Source: Flavobacterium sedimenticola
GTDB lineage: Bacteria; Bacteroidota; Bacteroidia; Flavobacteriales; Flavobacteriaceae
Direction: 5' to 3'
DNA: 64,000 nt
Assembly: GCF_030053345.1 (NCBI RefSeq)
Contig: NZ_JASGBP010000004.1
Span: forward strand, 1 to 64,000
Under the pieces are notes generated by a model, which searched no databases, was not told the origin of the DNA, and saw nothing but the letters and a program-made list of their open reading frames with translations. The translations under genes were made by a program, and so were the position numbers. Numbering within the stretch: the first letter of the stretch is position 1; each line of letters begins with the position of its first letter. Shown here one piece after another: positions 54,438-62,497 of the stretch.

Positions 54438-55415
54438 ATGAAAAAAACACTCACCATCGTTAAGTACGTTGTGGTTTGCGCACTCCTGCTTATCGCCGGC
54501 GTTTTAACGTATGTTAAGACGATGCTGCCCAACGTTGCAGAAGCCCCACAAATTAAAGTCGCCATGACACCCGAACGCATTGAAAGAGGTAAATACCTGG
54601 CCCATAACGTTATGGTTTGTATGGATTGCCACTCGGCGAGAGATTGGAGCAAATTTGCCGGTCCTCCCAAAGAAGGAACATTGGGAATGGGCGGCGAAGT
54701 ATTTGACCAAAGTATGGGCTTTCCCGGAAAATTTGTAGCCCCTAACATCACCCCTTTTGCCCTAAAAGATTGGACTGACGGTGAAATTTTCCGCGCCATT
54801 ACCACCGGAGTTAACAAAGACGGAAAAGCTTTGTTTCCGGTGATGCCTCATATCAGCTATGGTAAACTCGACAAAACCGATATCGAAGCTGTGGTGGCAT
54901 ACATCAGAACTTTGAATCCGATTGAAAATACTCCTGAACAATCATCGCCCGATTTTCCGATGAATTTTATCATCAATACGATTCCGTCTGAAGCCCAATT
55001 TACCACTATTCCGGCCGACAAAAACTCGGCCGCTTACGGACAATATTTGGTTACAGCCAGTGCTTGTTTTGATTGCCATACCAAGCAGGAAAAAGGGGAA
55101 TTTACCGGAGAACCGTTTGCAGGTGGTTTTGAATTTAAAGCGCCGGACGGCTCTGTGACGACCTCGGCCAATATTACCCCGCACAGCACCGGTATAGGCA
55201 GTTGGACAGAAGAGCAGTTTGTACAGCGTTTTAAATTGTATAAAGAATTAAATTACGAGTCACCTAAAGTAGCTCCCGGCGAATTTCAAACTCCGATGCC
55301 TTGGGTAATGTATGCCGGCATGAGCAAAGAAGATTTGGCTGCCATATACAAATTTCTGCGTAGTTTGGAGCCTAAGAAAAATGAAATCGTAAAGTTTAAA
55401 TCCGCTAAATCGTAA
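54438..55415 (+). CDS. Diheme c-type cytochrome
   Basis: A 325-residue protein held in the inner membrane by an N-terminal helix (about 8-28). Two cytochrome c domains: haem site 1 CMDCH (about 62), site 2 CFDCH (about 211). Likely axial Met residues are in FPVMPHISYG and TPMPWVMYAG. The layout resembles the cytochrome subunits of membrane dehydrogenases. No dehydrogenase gene is adjacent, so the electron donor is unknown. Confidence 0.88.
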   Translation: MKKTLTIVKYVVVCALLLIAGVLTYVKTMLPNVAEAPQIKVAMTPERIERGKYLAHNVMVCMDCHSARDWSKFAGPPKEGTLGMGGEVFDQSMGFPGKFVAPNITPFALKDWTDGEIFRAITTGVNKDGKALFPVMPHISYGKLDKTDIEAVVAYIRTLNPIENTPEQSSPDFPMNFIINTIPSEAQFTTIPADKNSAAYGQYLVTASACFDCHTKQEKGEFTGEPFAGGFEFKAPDGSVTTSANITPHSTGIGSWTEEQFVQRFKLYKELNYESPKVAPGEFQTPMPWVMYAGMSKEDLAAIYKFLRSLEPKKNEIVKFKSAKS

Positions 55416-55438
55416 ATAACAATATCCCAACAAATTAT

Positions 55439-55466
55439 AAAAGCGCCTTTCAAGGCGCTTTTTTTT
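55439..55466. terminator. Bidirectional intrinsic terminator
   Basis: AAAAGCGCCTT-TC-AAGGCGCTTTT with T-run, between the convergent cytochrome and hsp20 genes; it overlaps the end of the latter. Confidence 0.88.
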
Positions 55467-55896
55467 ATAAAATATCAATCAACCGTTTTGGTTTTGGTAA
55501 TGCTTCTTCTCGTTTCGGAAGGTTTATTTTTAACACCCCGTTTTCATAAGTCGCATTGATGTTTTCTGTATTCACTGATTCCGGCAAGGTAAAGGCTCTC
55601 CGGAACGAAGCATAGCTGAATTCTCTGCGAGTATACCTTCCTTTTTCATCTTTTTGTTCGTTCTCTGTTTTGGTTTCCGAGGAAATCGTCAAAACATTGT
55701 GGTCAATTTCAATAGAGAAATCTTCTTTACTTTTTCCCGGAACAGCTAATTCCAGGCTAAAATCAACATCGGTTTCTTTGATGTTTACCGCGGGTACATT
55801 AGTACCGATATTTTGCATCCCGCCAAACCAATCCGGTTTTAAAAACTCATCAATGATAGATGGAAAGTTGCTGTAATTTCTTTTTACTAAGTTCAT
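55465..55896 (-). CDS. Hsp20/alpha-crystallin small heat-shock protein
   Basis: A 143-residue holdase. The alpha-crystallin domain is about 35-125 (VPAVNIKETDVDFSLELAVPGKSKEDFSIEIDHNVLTISSE), with the conserved GVLKINLPK end and the basic C-terminal PKRLIDIL carrying an I-x-I-type tail (IDIL). N-terminal arm MNLVKRNYSNFPSIIDEFLKPDWFGG. Binds unfolding proteins as an oligomer. Heat regulation expected but no operator is visible. Confidence 0.93.
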   Translation of the reverse strand: MNLVKRNYSNFPSIIDEFLKPDWFGGMQNIGTNVPAVNIKETDVDFSLELAVPGKSKEDFSIEIDHNVLTISSETKTENEQKDEKGRYTRREFSYASFRRAFTLPESVNTENINATYENGVLKINLPKREEALPKPKRLIDIL

Positions 55897-56044
55897 AGTC
55901 GTATTATTTTAGTTAAACACTTTTTATTGGTTGCAAACTGAAAATACAAACGATGTACCATGCCTTTTTTTAAGTCATTTTGACAAAAAAAGAAAAGAAA
56001 AAATGAAATTTTGACGGATTATACAACTTTTAACTGACTAAATA

Positions 56045-56446
56045 TCAGTTTAATTGCTCCTGAAACACCTCTAATAAAAACTCCGGCGAAATCATTTTAG
56101 TAGGTGAAATTTCCATCGCTTTTAAAACGCGTTTTATCGCATGCGGATTCAAGCCCATGTTGATTCCGATTTCGTGAATTTTAATTTGTTCGCGCTCATG
56201 TAATACCCCATCGCAGTGCATTAAAAGGGCCAATCGATAAAACTGTTGAATGCGCTCGAACTCGGATTTGATGACTATCGGATAACTTTCCTGATGAAAC
56301 AATGCTTTGAAATCTTCCGTAGTAATTTGAAGTTCTTCGGCTATCATGGAAAGAAAAAGATATTCTCTTTCATGTAGCTTACCGTCAACTACCGAAAAAG
56401 CAATCATGTCGGATAACAAAGCTAATTTTTCTTCGTATGGGTTCAT
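56045..56446 (-). CDS. TerB-like helical protein
   Basis: A 133-residue all-helical protein. LLSDMIAFSVVDGKLHEREYLFLSMIAEELQI and LALLMHCDGVLHEREQIKIHEIGINMGL show two D-G-x-L-H-x-x-E metal-type motifs, as in TerB/DjlA domains. TerB proteins bind metal and belong to tellurite-resistance and stress systems; this one stands alone, with no ter genes near. Confidence 0.75.
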   Translation of the reverse strand: MNPYEEKLALLSDMIAFSVVDGKLHEREYLFLSMIAEELQITTEDFKALFHQESYPIVIKSEFERIQQFYRLALLMHCDGVLHEREQIKIHEIGINMGLNPHAIKRVLKAMEISPTKMISPEFLLEVFQEQLN

Positions 56447-56559
56447 CAGAATTATATTTTTAGCTAAAATAACTTTTTTTACAAAAAAAACAATGATTTT
56501 ATTTTTAACACCAAGCCATAGTTATTTTAATTAATTTTACCTATCCAAACAGTTGTCTT

Positions 56560-57030
56560 ATGAAACTCATTAAAATCCTATTCTTCGGTTTGTTTTTGTT
56601 TTCGGGAACGGTAAGTGCTCAGTACGGTTACGGCGGTGTGCGAAATAACGGAATACCTAATAATCAGCAAACTCCCAAAGAGCCTACTGCCAAAGAAATT
56701 GAGGAAATGCGTGCCGAAAGAACCGAAAAATACATGCAAGTCCTAAATGCCGAATTAAAATTGGACGAGTTGCAATACATTGCCATAAAAAATGAAATTC
56801 TCAAAACCAGTAAGAGTATTGATATTGTGATGAAAAGTGATTATTCGGATGAAGAGAAGGCCAATCAGGTAAAAGCTATTCAGGAGAGTACCGATAAAAC
56901 GATTGCCAGTTATTTGAACGCAGCGCAAAAGATACAATACGAAAAACTGAAATCTGATAAAAAACCCAAAAAGGAGGATAAGAAAAAGAAAAAAGAGCAA
57001 GAATCGGAACCGGCTAATAAAGCCAATTAA
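56560..57030 (+). CDS. Small secreted helical protein (Spy/CpxP-like size and composition)
   Basis: A 156-residue protein. Signal peptide (KILFFGLFLFSGTVSAQ), a Gly/Asn/Pro-rich linker (about 20-40), a helical part (about 45-125, KEIEEMRAERTEKYMQVLNAELKLDELQYIAIKNEI) and a Lys/Glu tail. The helical part resembles LTxxQ-type periplasmic chaperone or sensor proteins but has no clear LTxxQ. Followed 9 bp later by the esterase gene. Confidence 0.68.
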   Translation: MKLIKILFFGLFLFSGTVSAQYGYGGVRNNGIPNNQQTPKEPTAKEIEEMRAERTEKYMQVLNAELKLDELQYIAIKNEILKTSKSIDIVMKSDYSDEEKANQVKAIQESTDKTIASYLNAAQKIQYEKLKSDKKPKKEDKKKKKEQESEPANKAN

Positions 57031-57039
57031 TCTGACCAC

Positions 57040-57840
57040 ATGAGAACTCCTTTCTCCTTTTTGATATTCTTTATTTTTTCCTGTCTTTTTGCTCAAGAAA
57101 GTACGCTAAATACACGGGTAAGTACCTTTACAATTCAAGCACCTCAGCTGCAATCAACCAAAAAGATATGGGTGTATTTACCTAAAAATTATGAAATCTC
57201 ATCGAAAAAATACCCGGTGATTTACATGCATGACGCCCAAAATTTATTTGAGACCAAAAGTTCTTATGCCGGTGAATGGAATGTCGATGAAACCCTAGAC
57301 AGTATTTCGGCTCAGGTGATAATTGTTGGGATTGAACATGGCGGCGCTAAAAGAATTGATGAACTCACCCCTTTTACACATCCAAAATACGGTGGCGGCA
57401 AAGCCGACAATTATCTCGACTTTATCGTTAACACCTTAAAACCCGAAATTGACAAAACCTATCGCACTAAATCGGATGCCAAGAACACTGCTATTATGGG
57501 AAGTTCACTTGGTGGCTTGGTTTCGTTTTATGCCGCATTGAAATACCCGAAAGTGTTTGGTAAAGTGGGTTGTTTCTCGCCTTCTTTTTGGTTTAACCGA
57601 AATGAGCTTCATACAGTAATGGAGCAAACTCCAGAATTTAAAACCAAAATTTATTTTTTATGCGGGGATAATGAAGGCGATGCCGATGTGATTCCGGATT
57701 TGGAAAACGTTGAAAAATGGGTGAATACAAAACGCTGCGAATGTAAAAAATTGAACAAAAAAGTCATTGTAAAAGGCGGACAGCACAATGAAAAATTGTG
57801 GCGGGAGAGTTTTAAAAAGGCGTATCTTTGGCTATTCTAA
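57040..57840 (+). CDS. Alpha/beta-hydrolase esterase, periplasmic (Fes/IroE-like)
   Basis: A 266-residue exported hydrolase. Signal peptide (FSFLIFFIFSCLFAQ), nucleophile motif AIMGSSLGGLVSFYAAL (Ser about residue 151), C-terminal His in KGGQHNEKLWRESF, and LPKNYEISSKKYPVIYMHDAQNLF as in the esterase-D/Fes superfamily. Possible substrates are siderophore or carbohydrate esters; not decidable from the sequence. Confidence 0.85.
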   Translation: MRTPFSFLIFFIFSCLFAQESTLNTRVSTFTIQAPQLQSTKKIWVYLPKNYEISSKKYPVIYMHDAQNLFETKSSYAGEWNVDETLDSISAQVIIVGIEHGGAKRIDELTPFTHPKYGGGKADNYLDFIVNTLKPEIDKTYRTKSDAKNTAIMGSSLGGLVSFYAALKYPKVFGKVGCFSPSFWFNRNELHTVMEQTPEFKTKIYFLCGDNEGDADVIPDLENVEKWVNTKRCECKKLNKKVIVKGGQHNEKLWRESFKKAYLWLF

Positions 57841-57849
57841 AAATTCAAA

Positions 57850-58302
57850 ATGAACAACAACGATATTTTTAAAAAACTCAGAGTTGCTTTGCAGTTGCGC
57901 GACGATCAAATTGTAGATATCTTGCAATTGGCAGACTTCAGAATCTCAAAAGGCGAAATCGGTAATTTTTTCAGAAACACCAATCATCCGAAATACATGG
58001 AATGTGGCGACCAAGTATTGCGCAACTTTTTAAACGGTTTGGTCATTCACTTGCGAGGCACCAAAGAAGAACCCAAAAACGCAATGGATGTAATCAAACA
58101 AAATCAGGCTACGGTTAAGAAAAATACCGAAAAGCCCAAGACTGATTTCAAATCAACCGGAGCTAAAGGCGAACTGAGCGGAGCAAAACCAAAAACAGCT
58201 TCCAACAAAAAAACTTTTAATTCCAAAGACAAAAAGCAAGCGCCAAAAGTCCAAGTGGTAGAAAAAGTCCAATACAAAAACGGTAAAAACAAAAAATCCT
58301 GA
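57850..58302 (+). CDS. DUF1456 (YehS-like) protein
   Basis: A 150-residue protein. One DUF1456 unit (about 3-70, NDIFKKLRVALQLRDDQIVDILQLADFRISKGEIGNFFRNTNHPKY) precedes a Lys-rich disordered tail of about 75 residues. E. coli YehS has two DUF1456 units; here the second (CGDQVLRNFLNGLVIHLRG) is only partial. Function unknown; the basic tail suggests nucleic-acid contact. The stop lies in a terminator hairpin. Confidence 0.8.
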   Translation: MNNNDIFKKLRVALQLRDDQIVDILQLADFRISKGEIGNFFRNTNHPKYMECGDQVLRNFLNGLVIHLRGTKEEPKNAMDVIKQNQATVKKNTEKPKTDFKSTGAKGELSGAKPKTASNKKTFNSKDKKQAPKVQVVEKVQYKNGKNKKS

Positions 58303-58322
58303 GTTTTCACTCAGGATTTTTT
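58291..58322. terminator. Bidirectional intrinsic terminator
   Basis: AAAATCCTGAGT-TTTC-ACTCAGGATTTT between the convergent DUF1456 and folD genes; it contains the DUF1456 stop codon. Confidence 0.88.
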
Positions 58323-58323
58323 A

Positions 58324-59211
58324 TTATTCCAAAAGTAATCGTTTCTGCTCTCGGGCCAGCAACGTATTTTTCAATAACATGGCTATCGTCATCGGACCGA
58401 CACCACCCGGAACCGGCGTGATGAAAGAGGCCTTTTTGGAAACATTATCAAAATCGACATCACCGGTTATTTTGTAACCACGCGGATCGGTATCATCGGC
58501 AACACGGGTAATTCCGACGTCTATAACCACAGCATCGTCTTTGATCATCTCGGCTTTTAAATAATTGGGCACGCCCAATGCGGTGATAATAATATCTGCC
58601 TGAGTGGTGATTTGCGCAATATTTTTAGTGTAACTATGGGTAAGTGTCACGGTTGAATTGCCCGGGAATCCTTTTCTTCCCATCAAAATACTCATGGGGC
58701 GGCCTACAATATGACTTCTGCCGATTACAACGGTGTGTTTCCCTTTGGTTTCTACATTGTAACGCTCTAATAATTCTAAGATTCCGAAAGGTGTAGCCGG
58801 AATAAAAGTACTCATATCCAAAGCCATTTTTCCGAAATTTTCCGGGTGAAAACCATCTACATCCTTACTCGGATCGATGGCCATCAATACCCGTTGTGTG
58901 TCAATTTGTTTGGGCAGCGGCAACTGTACGATAAAGCCGTCGATGTCATCGTTTTCATTGAGCTCGATAATCTTCTTTAATAATTCGGTTTCCGAAGTGG
59001 TGCTCGGCATTTTGATTAGAGTAGACTCAAAACCTACCAATTCACAGGCTTTTACTTTGCTGCCCACATAAGTAAGACTGGCACCGTCGTTTCCAACAAT
59101 AATTGCCGCCAAATGAGGTACTTTTTCCCCATCGGCTCGCATTTTGGCCACTTCGGCTGCAATTTCAGTTTTAATGTCTTTAGAGATTTTCTTTCCGTCT
59201 AAAAGTTCCAT
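58324..59211 (-). CDS. folD: Methylenetetrahydrofolate dehydrogenase / cyclohydrolase
   Basis: A 295-residue bifunctional enzyme of one-carbon metabolism. Catalytic segment LTYVGSKVKACELVGFES (Tyr and Lys about 49-55), PLPKQIDTQRVLMAIDPSKDVDGFHPENFGK, NADP-binding VVIGRSHIVGRPMSILM, and TPVPGGVGPMTIAMLLKNT near the C-terminus. Complete. It follows ffh after a terminator. Confidence 0.95.
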   Translation of the reverse strand: MELLDGKKISKDIKTEIAAEVAKMRADGEKVPHLAAIIVGNDGASLTYVGSKVKACELVGFESTLIKMPSTTSETELLKKIIELNENDDIDGFIVQLPLPKQIDTQRVLMAIDPSKDVDGFHPENFGKMALDMSTFIPATPFGILELLERYNVETKGKHTVVIGRSHIVGRPMSILMGRKGFPGNSTVTLTHSYTKNIAQITTQADIIITALGVPNYLKAEMIKDDAVVIDVGITRVADDTDPRGYKITGDVDFDNVSKKASFITPVPGGVGPMTIAMLLKNTLLAREQKRLLLE

Positions 59212-59236
59212 ATTGTATTTGAGTTGTGTTGTTTCT

Positions 59237-59265
59237 AAAAAAAGAAGACGCGATTGCTCGCGTCT
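59237..59265 (-). terminator. Intrinsic terminator after ffh
   Basis: AGACGCGA-TTGC-TCGCGTCT hairpin followed on the minus strand by a T-rich run (59237-59245). Confidence 0.85.
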
Positions 59266-59270
59266 GTATA

Positions 59271-60608
59271 TTATCTCATTCCTTTCATGCCACCCATCAT
59301 GCGCATCAGATTTTTGCCGCCACCGCCTTGCATCATCTTCATCATTTTGCTCATTTGGTCAAACTGCTTGAGTAATTGGTTTACTTGCTCTATCTTCGTT
59401 CCGGAGCCTTTGGCAATTCGGGTCTTTCTTTTAACATCAATAATGGCCGGTTTGGCTCTTTCTTTCGGAGTCATCGAATGAATAATCGCTTCGATGTGTT
59501 TAAAAGCATCGTCTTCGATTTCTACATCTTTTAAGGCTTTTCCGGCTCCGGGAATCATACCGACCAAGTCCTTCATGTTCCCCATTTTTTTCACTTGTTG
59601 AATTTGCACCAAGAAATCGTCGAAACCAAATTCATTTTTAGCGATTTTCTTTTGCAATTTGCGCGCTTCCTCTTCATTGTATTGCTCTTGTGCTCTTTCT
59701 ACCAAGGAAACCACGTCGCCCATACCGAGAATTCTGTCGGCCATACGCGACGGATAAAACACATCGATGGCTTCCATTTTTTCTCCGGTTCCGATGAACT
59801 TGATGGGTTTATTCACCACCGACTTAATAGAAATAGCCGCTCCACCGCGGGTATCACCATCCAATTTAGTCAAAATCACACCGTCAAAATCCAAACGATC
59901 ATTGAAGGCTTTAGCGGTATTTACCGCATCCTGACCGGTCATGGAATCAACCACAAACAACGTTTCTTGTGGTTTGATGGCCGCATGCACATTAGCAATT
60001 TCATTCATCATTTCCTCGTCGATGGCCAAACGACCGGCCGTATCGACAATGACCACATTATAGCCTTTTGATTTGGCGTGTTGCACCGCATTTAGTGCAA
60101 TTTGAACCGCATTTTTATTTTCGGGCTCCGAGTATACTTCTACCCCAATTTGATCGCCCACCACATGCAATTGGTTGATTGCTGCCGGACGATAGATATC
60201 ACACGCCACCAATAATGGTTTTTTACCTTTTTTAGTTTTGAGATAATTGGCCAATTTGCCCGAGAAGGTAGTTTTACCCGATCCTTGCAAACCCGACATC
60301 AAAATAACCGAGGGATTTCCGGAAAGATTGATTCCGGTAGCCTCGCCACCCATTAATTCTGTCAATTCGTCTTTGACAATTTTAACCATCAATTGGCCCG
60401 GTTGCAACGTGGTTAATACGTTTTCCCCGATGGCTTTCTCTTTAACTTTAGTGGTAAAATCTTTGGCTATTTTAAAATTAACATCGGCATCCAACAACGC
60501 ACGACGCACTTCTTTTAACGTTTCAGCTACATTGACTTCGGTTATTTTTCCGTGTCCTTTGAGAATGTGTAAAGCCTTATCTAGTTTATCACTTAAATTA
60601 TTGAACAT
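59271..60608 (-). CDS. ffh: Signal recognition particle protein
   Basis: A 445-residue SRP54 homologue. N domain (about 1-85), GTPase domain (G1 GLQGSGKTTFSGKLA about 107, ACDIYRPAAINQL, DTAGRL, TKLDGDTRGG) and the Met-rich M domain (about 305-445, ending MMKMMQGGGGKNLMRMMGG), which binds signal sequences and 4.5S RNA. Complete; no 4.5S RNA gene seen nearby. Confidence 0.96.
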   Translation of the reverse strand: MFNNLSDKLDKALHILKGHGKITEVNVAETLKEVRRALLDADVNFKIAKDFTTKVKEKAIGENVLTTLQPGQLMVKIVKDELTELMGGEATGINLSGNPSVILMSGLQGSGKTTFSGKLANYLKTKKGKKPLLVACDIYRPAAINQLHVVGDQIGVEVYSEPENKNAVQIALNAVQHAKSKGYNVVIVDTAGRLAIDEEMMNEIANVHAAIKPQETLFVVDSMTGQDAVNTAKAFNDRLDFDGVILTKLDGDTRGGAAISIKSVVNKPIKFIGTGEKMEAIDVFYPSRMADRILGMGDVVSLVERAQEQYNEEEARKLQKKIAKNEFGFDDFLVQIQQVKKMGNMKDLVGMIPGAGKALKDVEIEDDAFKHIEAIIHSMTPKERAKPAIIDVKRKTRIAKGSGTKIEQVNQLLKQFDQMSKMMKMMQGGGGKNLMRMMGGMKGMR

Positions 60609-60682
60609 AACGGGTGAACTTTGTTTTTAAATTAAGCTGCAAATTTAAAGGATTTGATTGAAAATTTCGATGTTTCTCAAAC

Positions 60683-60714
60683 AAAAAAACCATTCCGGAT
60701 TCGGAATGGTTTTT
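60683..60714 (-). terminator. Intrinsic terminator after the 153-residue lipoprotein gene
   Basis: ACCATTCCG-GATT-CGGAATGGT with A-run and T-run flanks. Confidence 0.88.
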
Positions 60715-60734
60715 AACTAACCTTAATCAACAAA

Positions 60735-61196
60735 CTAATTCTTTGTGAAGACCAAAATATCGGTTCCACCATTACCACCGCTGATGTCAATTAGTGAAAT
60801 AGTGGTACTTGTATAAGAAACGATATCCCAATCGTCTGTCAAATCCGCAAAATTTGCCGGAGAAGTAAAGCCAATGTTGAAATCCAAATCGCTACTCGGA
60901 TTATCATCATTGCTATTGTCGTTAGTCACCGACCAAGTACCGGTGTAGGTATTGGTTCCGTTAGTAGCTGTTAACACATTTCCGCTGGCAAAAGTAAAGT
61001 TGTATCCTGTAAAATGGTTGGTTTCATCTGTTCCGGAATCAACGTAACTAGTTATTCTCCAAGTTCCTTGAGTAGCGGTATTGATTACCGGTGTTGGGTC
61101 TTGTGAAGATGAGGAATTATCATCAGAGCTACACATAGACGCTACATTGAGCATAAAAAGGCAAAAAAGAGCCGGTATTAAAAATAATTTCTTCAT
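60735..61196 (-). CDS. Lipocalin-like lipoprotein
   Basis: A 153-residue lipoprotein. Lipobox at FMLNVASMCSSDD with an Asp/Ser-rich linker, then a domain of about 110 residues (GTWRITSYVDSGTDETNHFTGYNFTF, ending GGTDILVFTKN) of the small lipocalin-like kind found in Bacteroidota. The same domain forms the C-terminus of the next lipoprotein (61400-62434): GYNFTF, TTI-x-L and FTKN are shared. Ligand unknown. Confidence 0.78.
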   Translation of the reverse strand: MKKLFLIPALFCLFMLNVASMCSSDDNSSSSQDPTPVINTATQGTWRITSYVDSGTDETNHFTGYNFTFASGNVLTATNGTNTYTGTWSVTNDNSNDDNPSSDLDFNIGFTSPANFADLTDDWDIVSYTSTTISLIDISGGNGGTDILVFTKN

Positions 61197-61399
61197 GATT
61201 TTATTGGTTTAAATTAATGTTTATTTTAAAAAATTGAATCATTAAAAAGAGTACGGACAAAATGACCGCCCAAATTAGCATTTGGTAAAAAAAAATACCT
61301 CTTTTTATAATTTACTTCGTTGTAATAGTGGTGTTCTATCTCTTTAACAGGGTTGAATGACCCCATGAATTTGCGATGTATAAACTTCATAGTGAACGT

Positions 61400-62434
61400 T
61401 TAATTCTTAGTAAACGTCAAATAATCGGTTCCATCACTGGTTTCTTTTTTCAAACGAATCGTAGTCGCATTGAATTCAATGACACGCCAATTGGTTTCCA
61501 AGTGTTCCAACAGCGAACCGTCAAAATTGAGACTTAGTCGCAAAGAACCACTATCGTCACTGATATCCCAATCGCCGTTAATCGTATTGGCATTTCTTTG
61601 TGCCAAGATGGTTTCATTCGGATTAAATGTAAAATTGTATCCGTTGTAATAGGAGGTTTCCACATCATTTTCGTGCACCGCATACGAGATGTACCATGTA
61701 CCCGAGGTCATGGATTGTACCAAAGTGGCTCCGCCGCTTCCACCCCCATTACTGTTATCGTCACAATCATCGATGGAATCCTCTATAAAATTTTCCAGCT
61801 GTGCATTAGACGTGATGATTATAGTTTGACCGTTAGCATTAACTGCCGAAATCGGGAAATTAATCGCTACGTAAACATTATTGGAAAGATTATTTAAAAA
61901 ATTATACAAACTGCTGTTTCCGGTAATGGTTACGGTATTGGCCAGCTGGTTGTTACTATCGTACACGTCAACAACAATAGGATACACCAATGCAATACAA
62001 TCGATTTCATCAAAACCGTCATCATCGCCGCAATCATCCAACACATCATCCAAATCGTTCGCATTTTGCAACACTTGGGTTTGGAAGTTTTGGTATTGAA
62101 TGGTAATCGGATATATAAAATTGACCAAATCGTCATCGTCTGAAAAAGCATCGATAGCATCTTGTACGGTTTGATAGTCTGCGGCACTGCTTACCGTAAT
62201 TTGTTGATTATTTACAATGACGATAACCGGCAATTGCACACTAAAACAACTGGAATTATCTAAGACATTATCGGTAGCTGTAGGGTTTTGAGCCGTTCTC
62301 GACAACAACCCAACTAAGGGTGACGCCGTCGTGAAACTTTCTGCATTGTCCTGAATAATCGTTTCCTCTTCTTCCTGACAACTCAGCATCAATAACGCAG
62401 TTAGCGCCCATACTAAATACTTTAATTTTGCCAT
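61400..62434 (-). CDS. Lipoprotein with duplicated acidic domain and lipocalin-like C-terminus
   Basis: A 344-residue lipoprotein (lipobox LLMLSCQEEEE, Cys19). Residues 63-135 and 146-224 are two copies of one domain, each starting with Cys (CFSVQLPV, CIALVYPIVV), containing a central hydrophobic -PI- strand (FIYPITI, INFPISA) and ending LDDC or IDDC next to an acidic run (CGDDDGFDEIDC, CDDNSNGG). Residues 243-344 are a lipocalin-like domain shared with the 153-residue lipoprotein downstream. The acidic loops could bind Ca2+. It follows the exported propeller gene by 63 bp and may be co-transcribed. Function unknown. Confidence 0.78.
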   Translation of the reverse strand: MAKLKYLVWALTALLMLSCQEEEETIIQDNAESFTTASPLVGLLSRTAQNPTATDNVLDNSSCFSVQLPVIVIVNNQQITVSSAADYQTVQDAIDAFSDDDDLVNFIYPITIQYQNFQTQVLQNANDLDDVLDDCGDDDGFDEIDCIALVYPIVVDVYDSNNQLANTVTITGNSSLYNFLNNLSNNVYVAINFPISAVNANGQTIIITSNAQLENFIEDSIDDCDDNSNGGGSGGATLVQSMTSGTWYISYAVHENDVETSYYNGYNFTFNPNETILAQRNANTINGDWDISDDSGSLRLSLNFDGSLLEHLETNWRVIEFNATTIRLKKETSDGTDYLTFTKN

Positions 62435-62497
62435 CGTAATTATGCTTTTAATTGAAACATCTGAAACAAATCAAACCCTACCCGGTTGTTTAATTTT

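Noticed and set aside
56045..56446. TerB-like gene as part of a tellurite-resistance or phage-defence ter cluster
   Set aside because: No other ter genes or defence genes in the neighbourhood.
61226..61390. 54-codon open frame on the minus strand between the two lipoprotein genes (starts MKFIHRKFMGSF)
   Set aside because: AT-rich, no family resemblance, no promoter or coupling, and the length is within chance for this composition.
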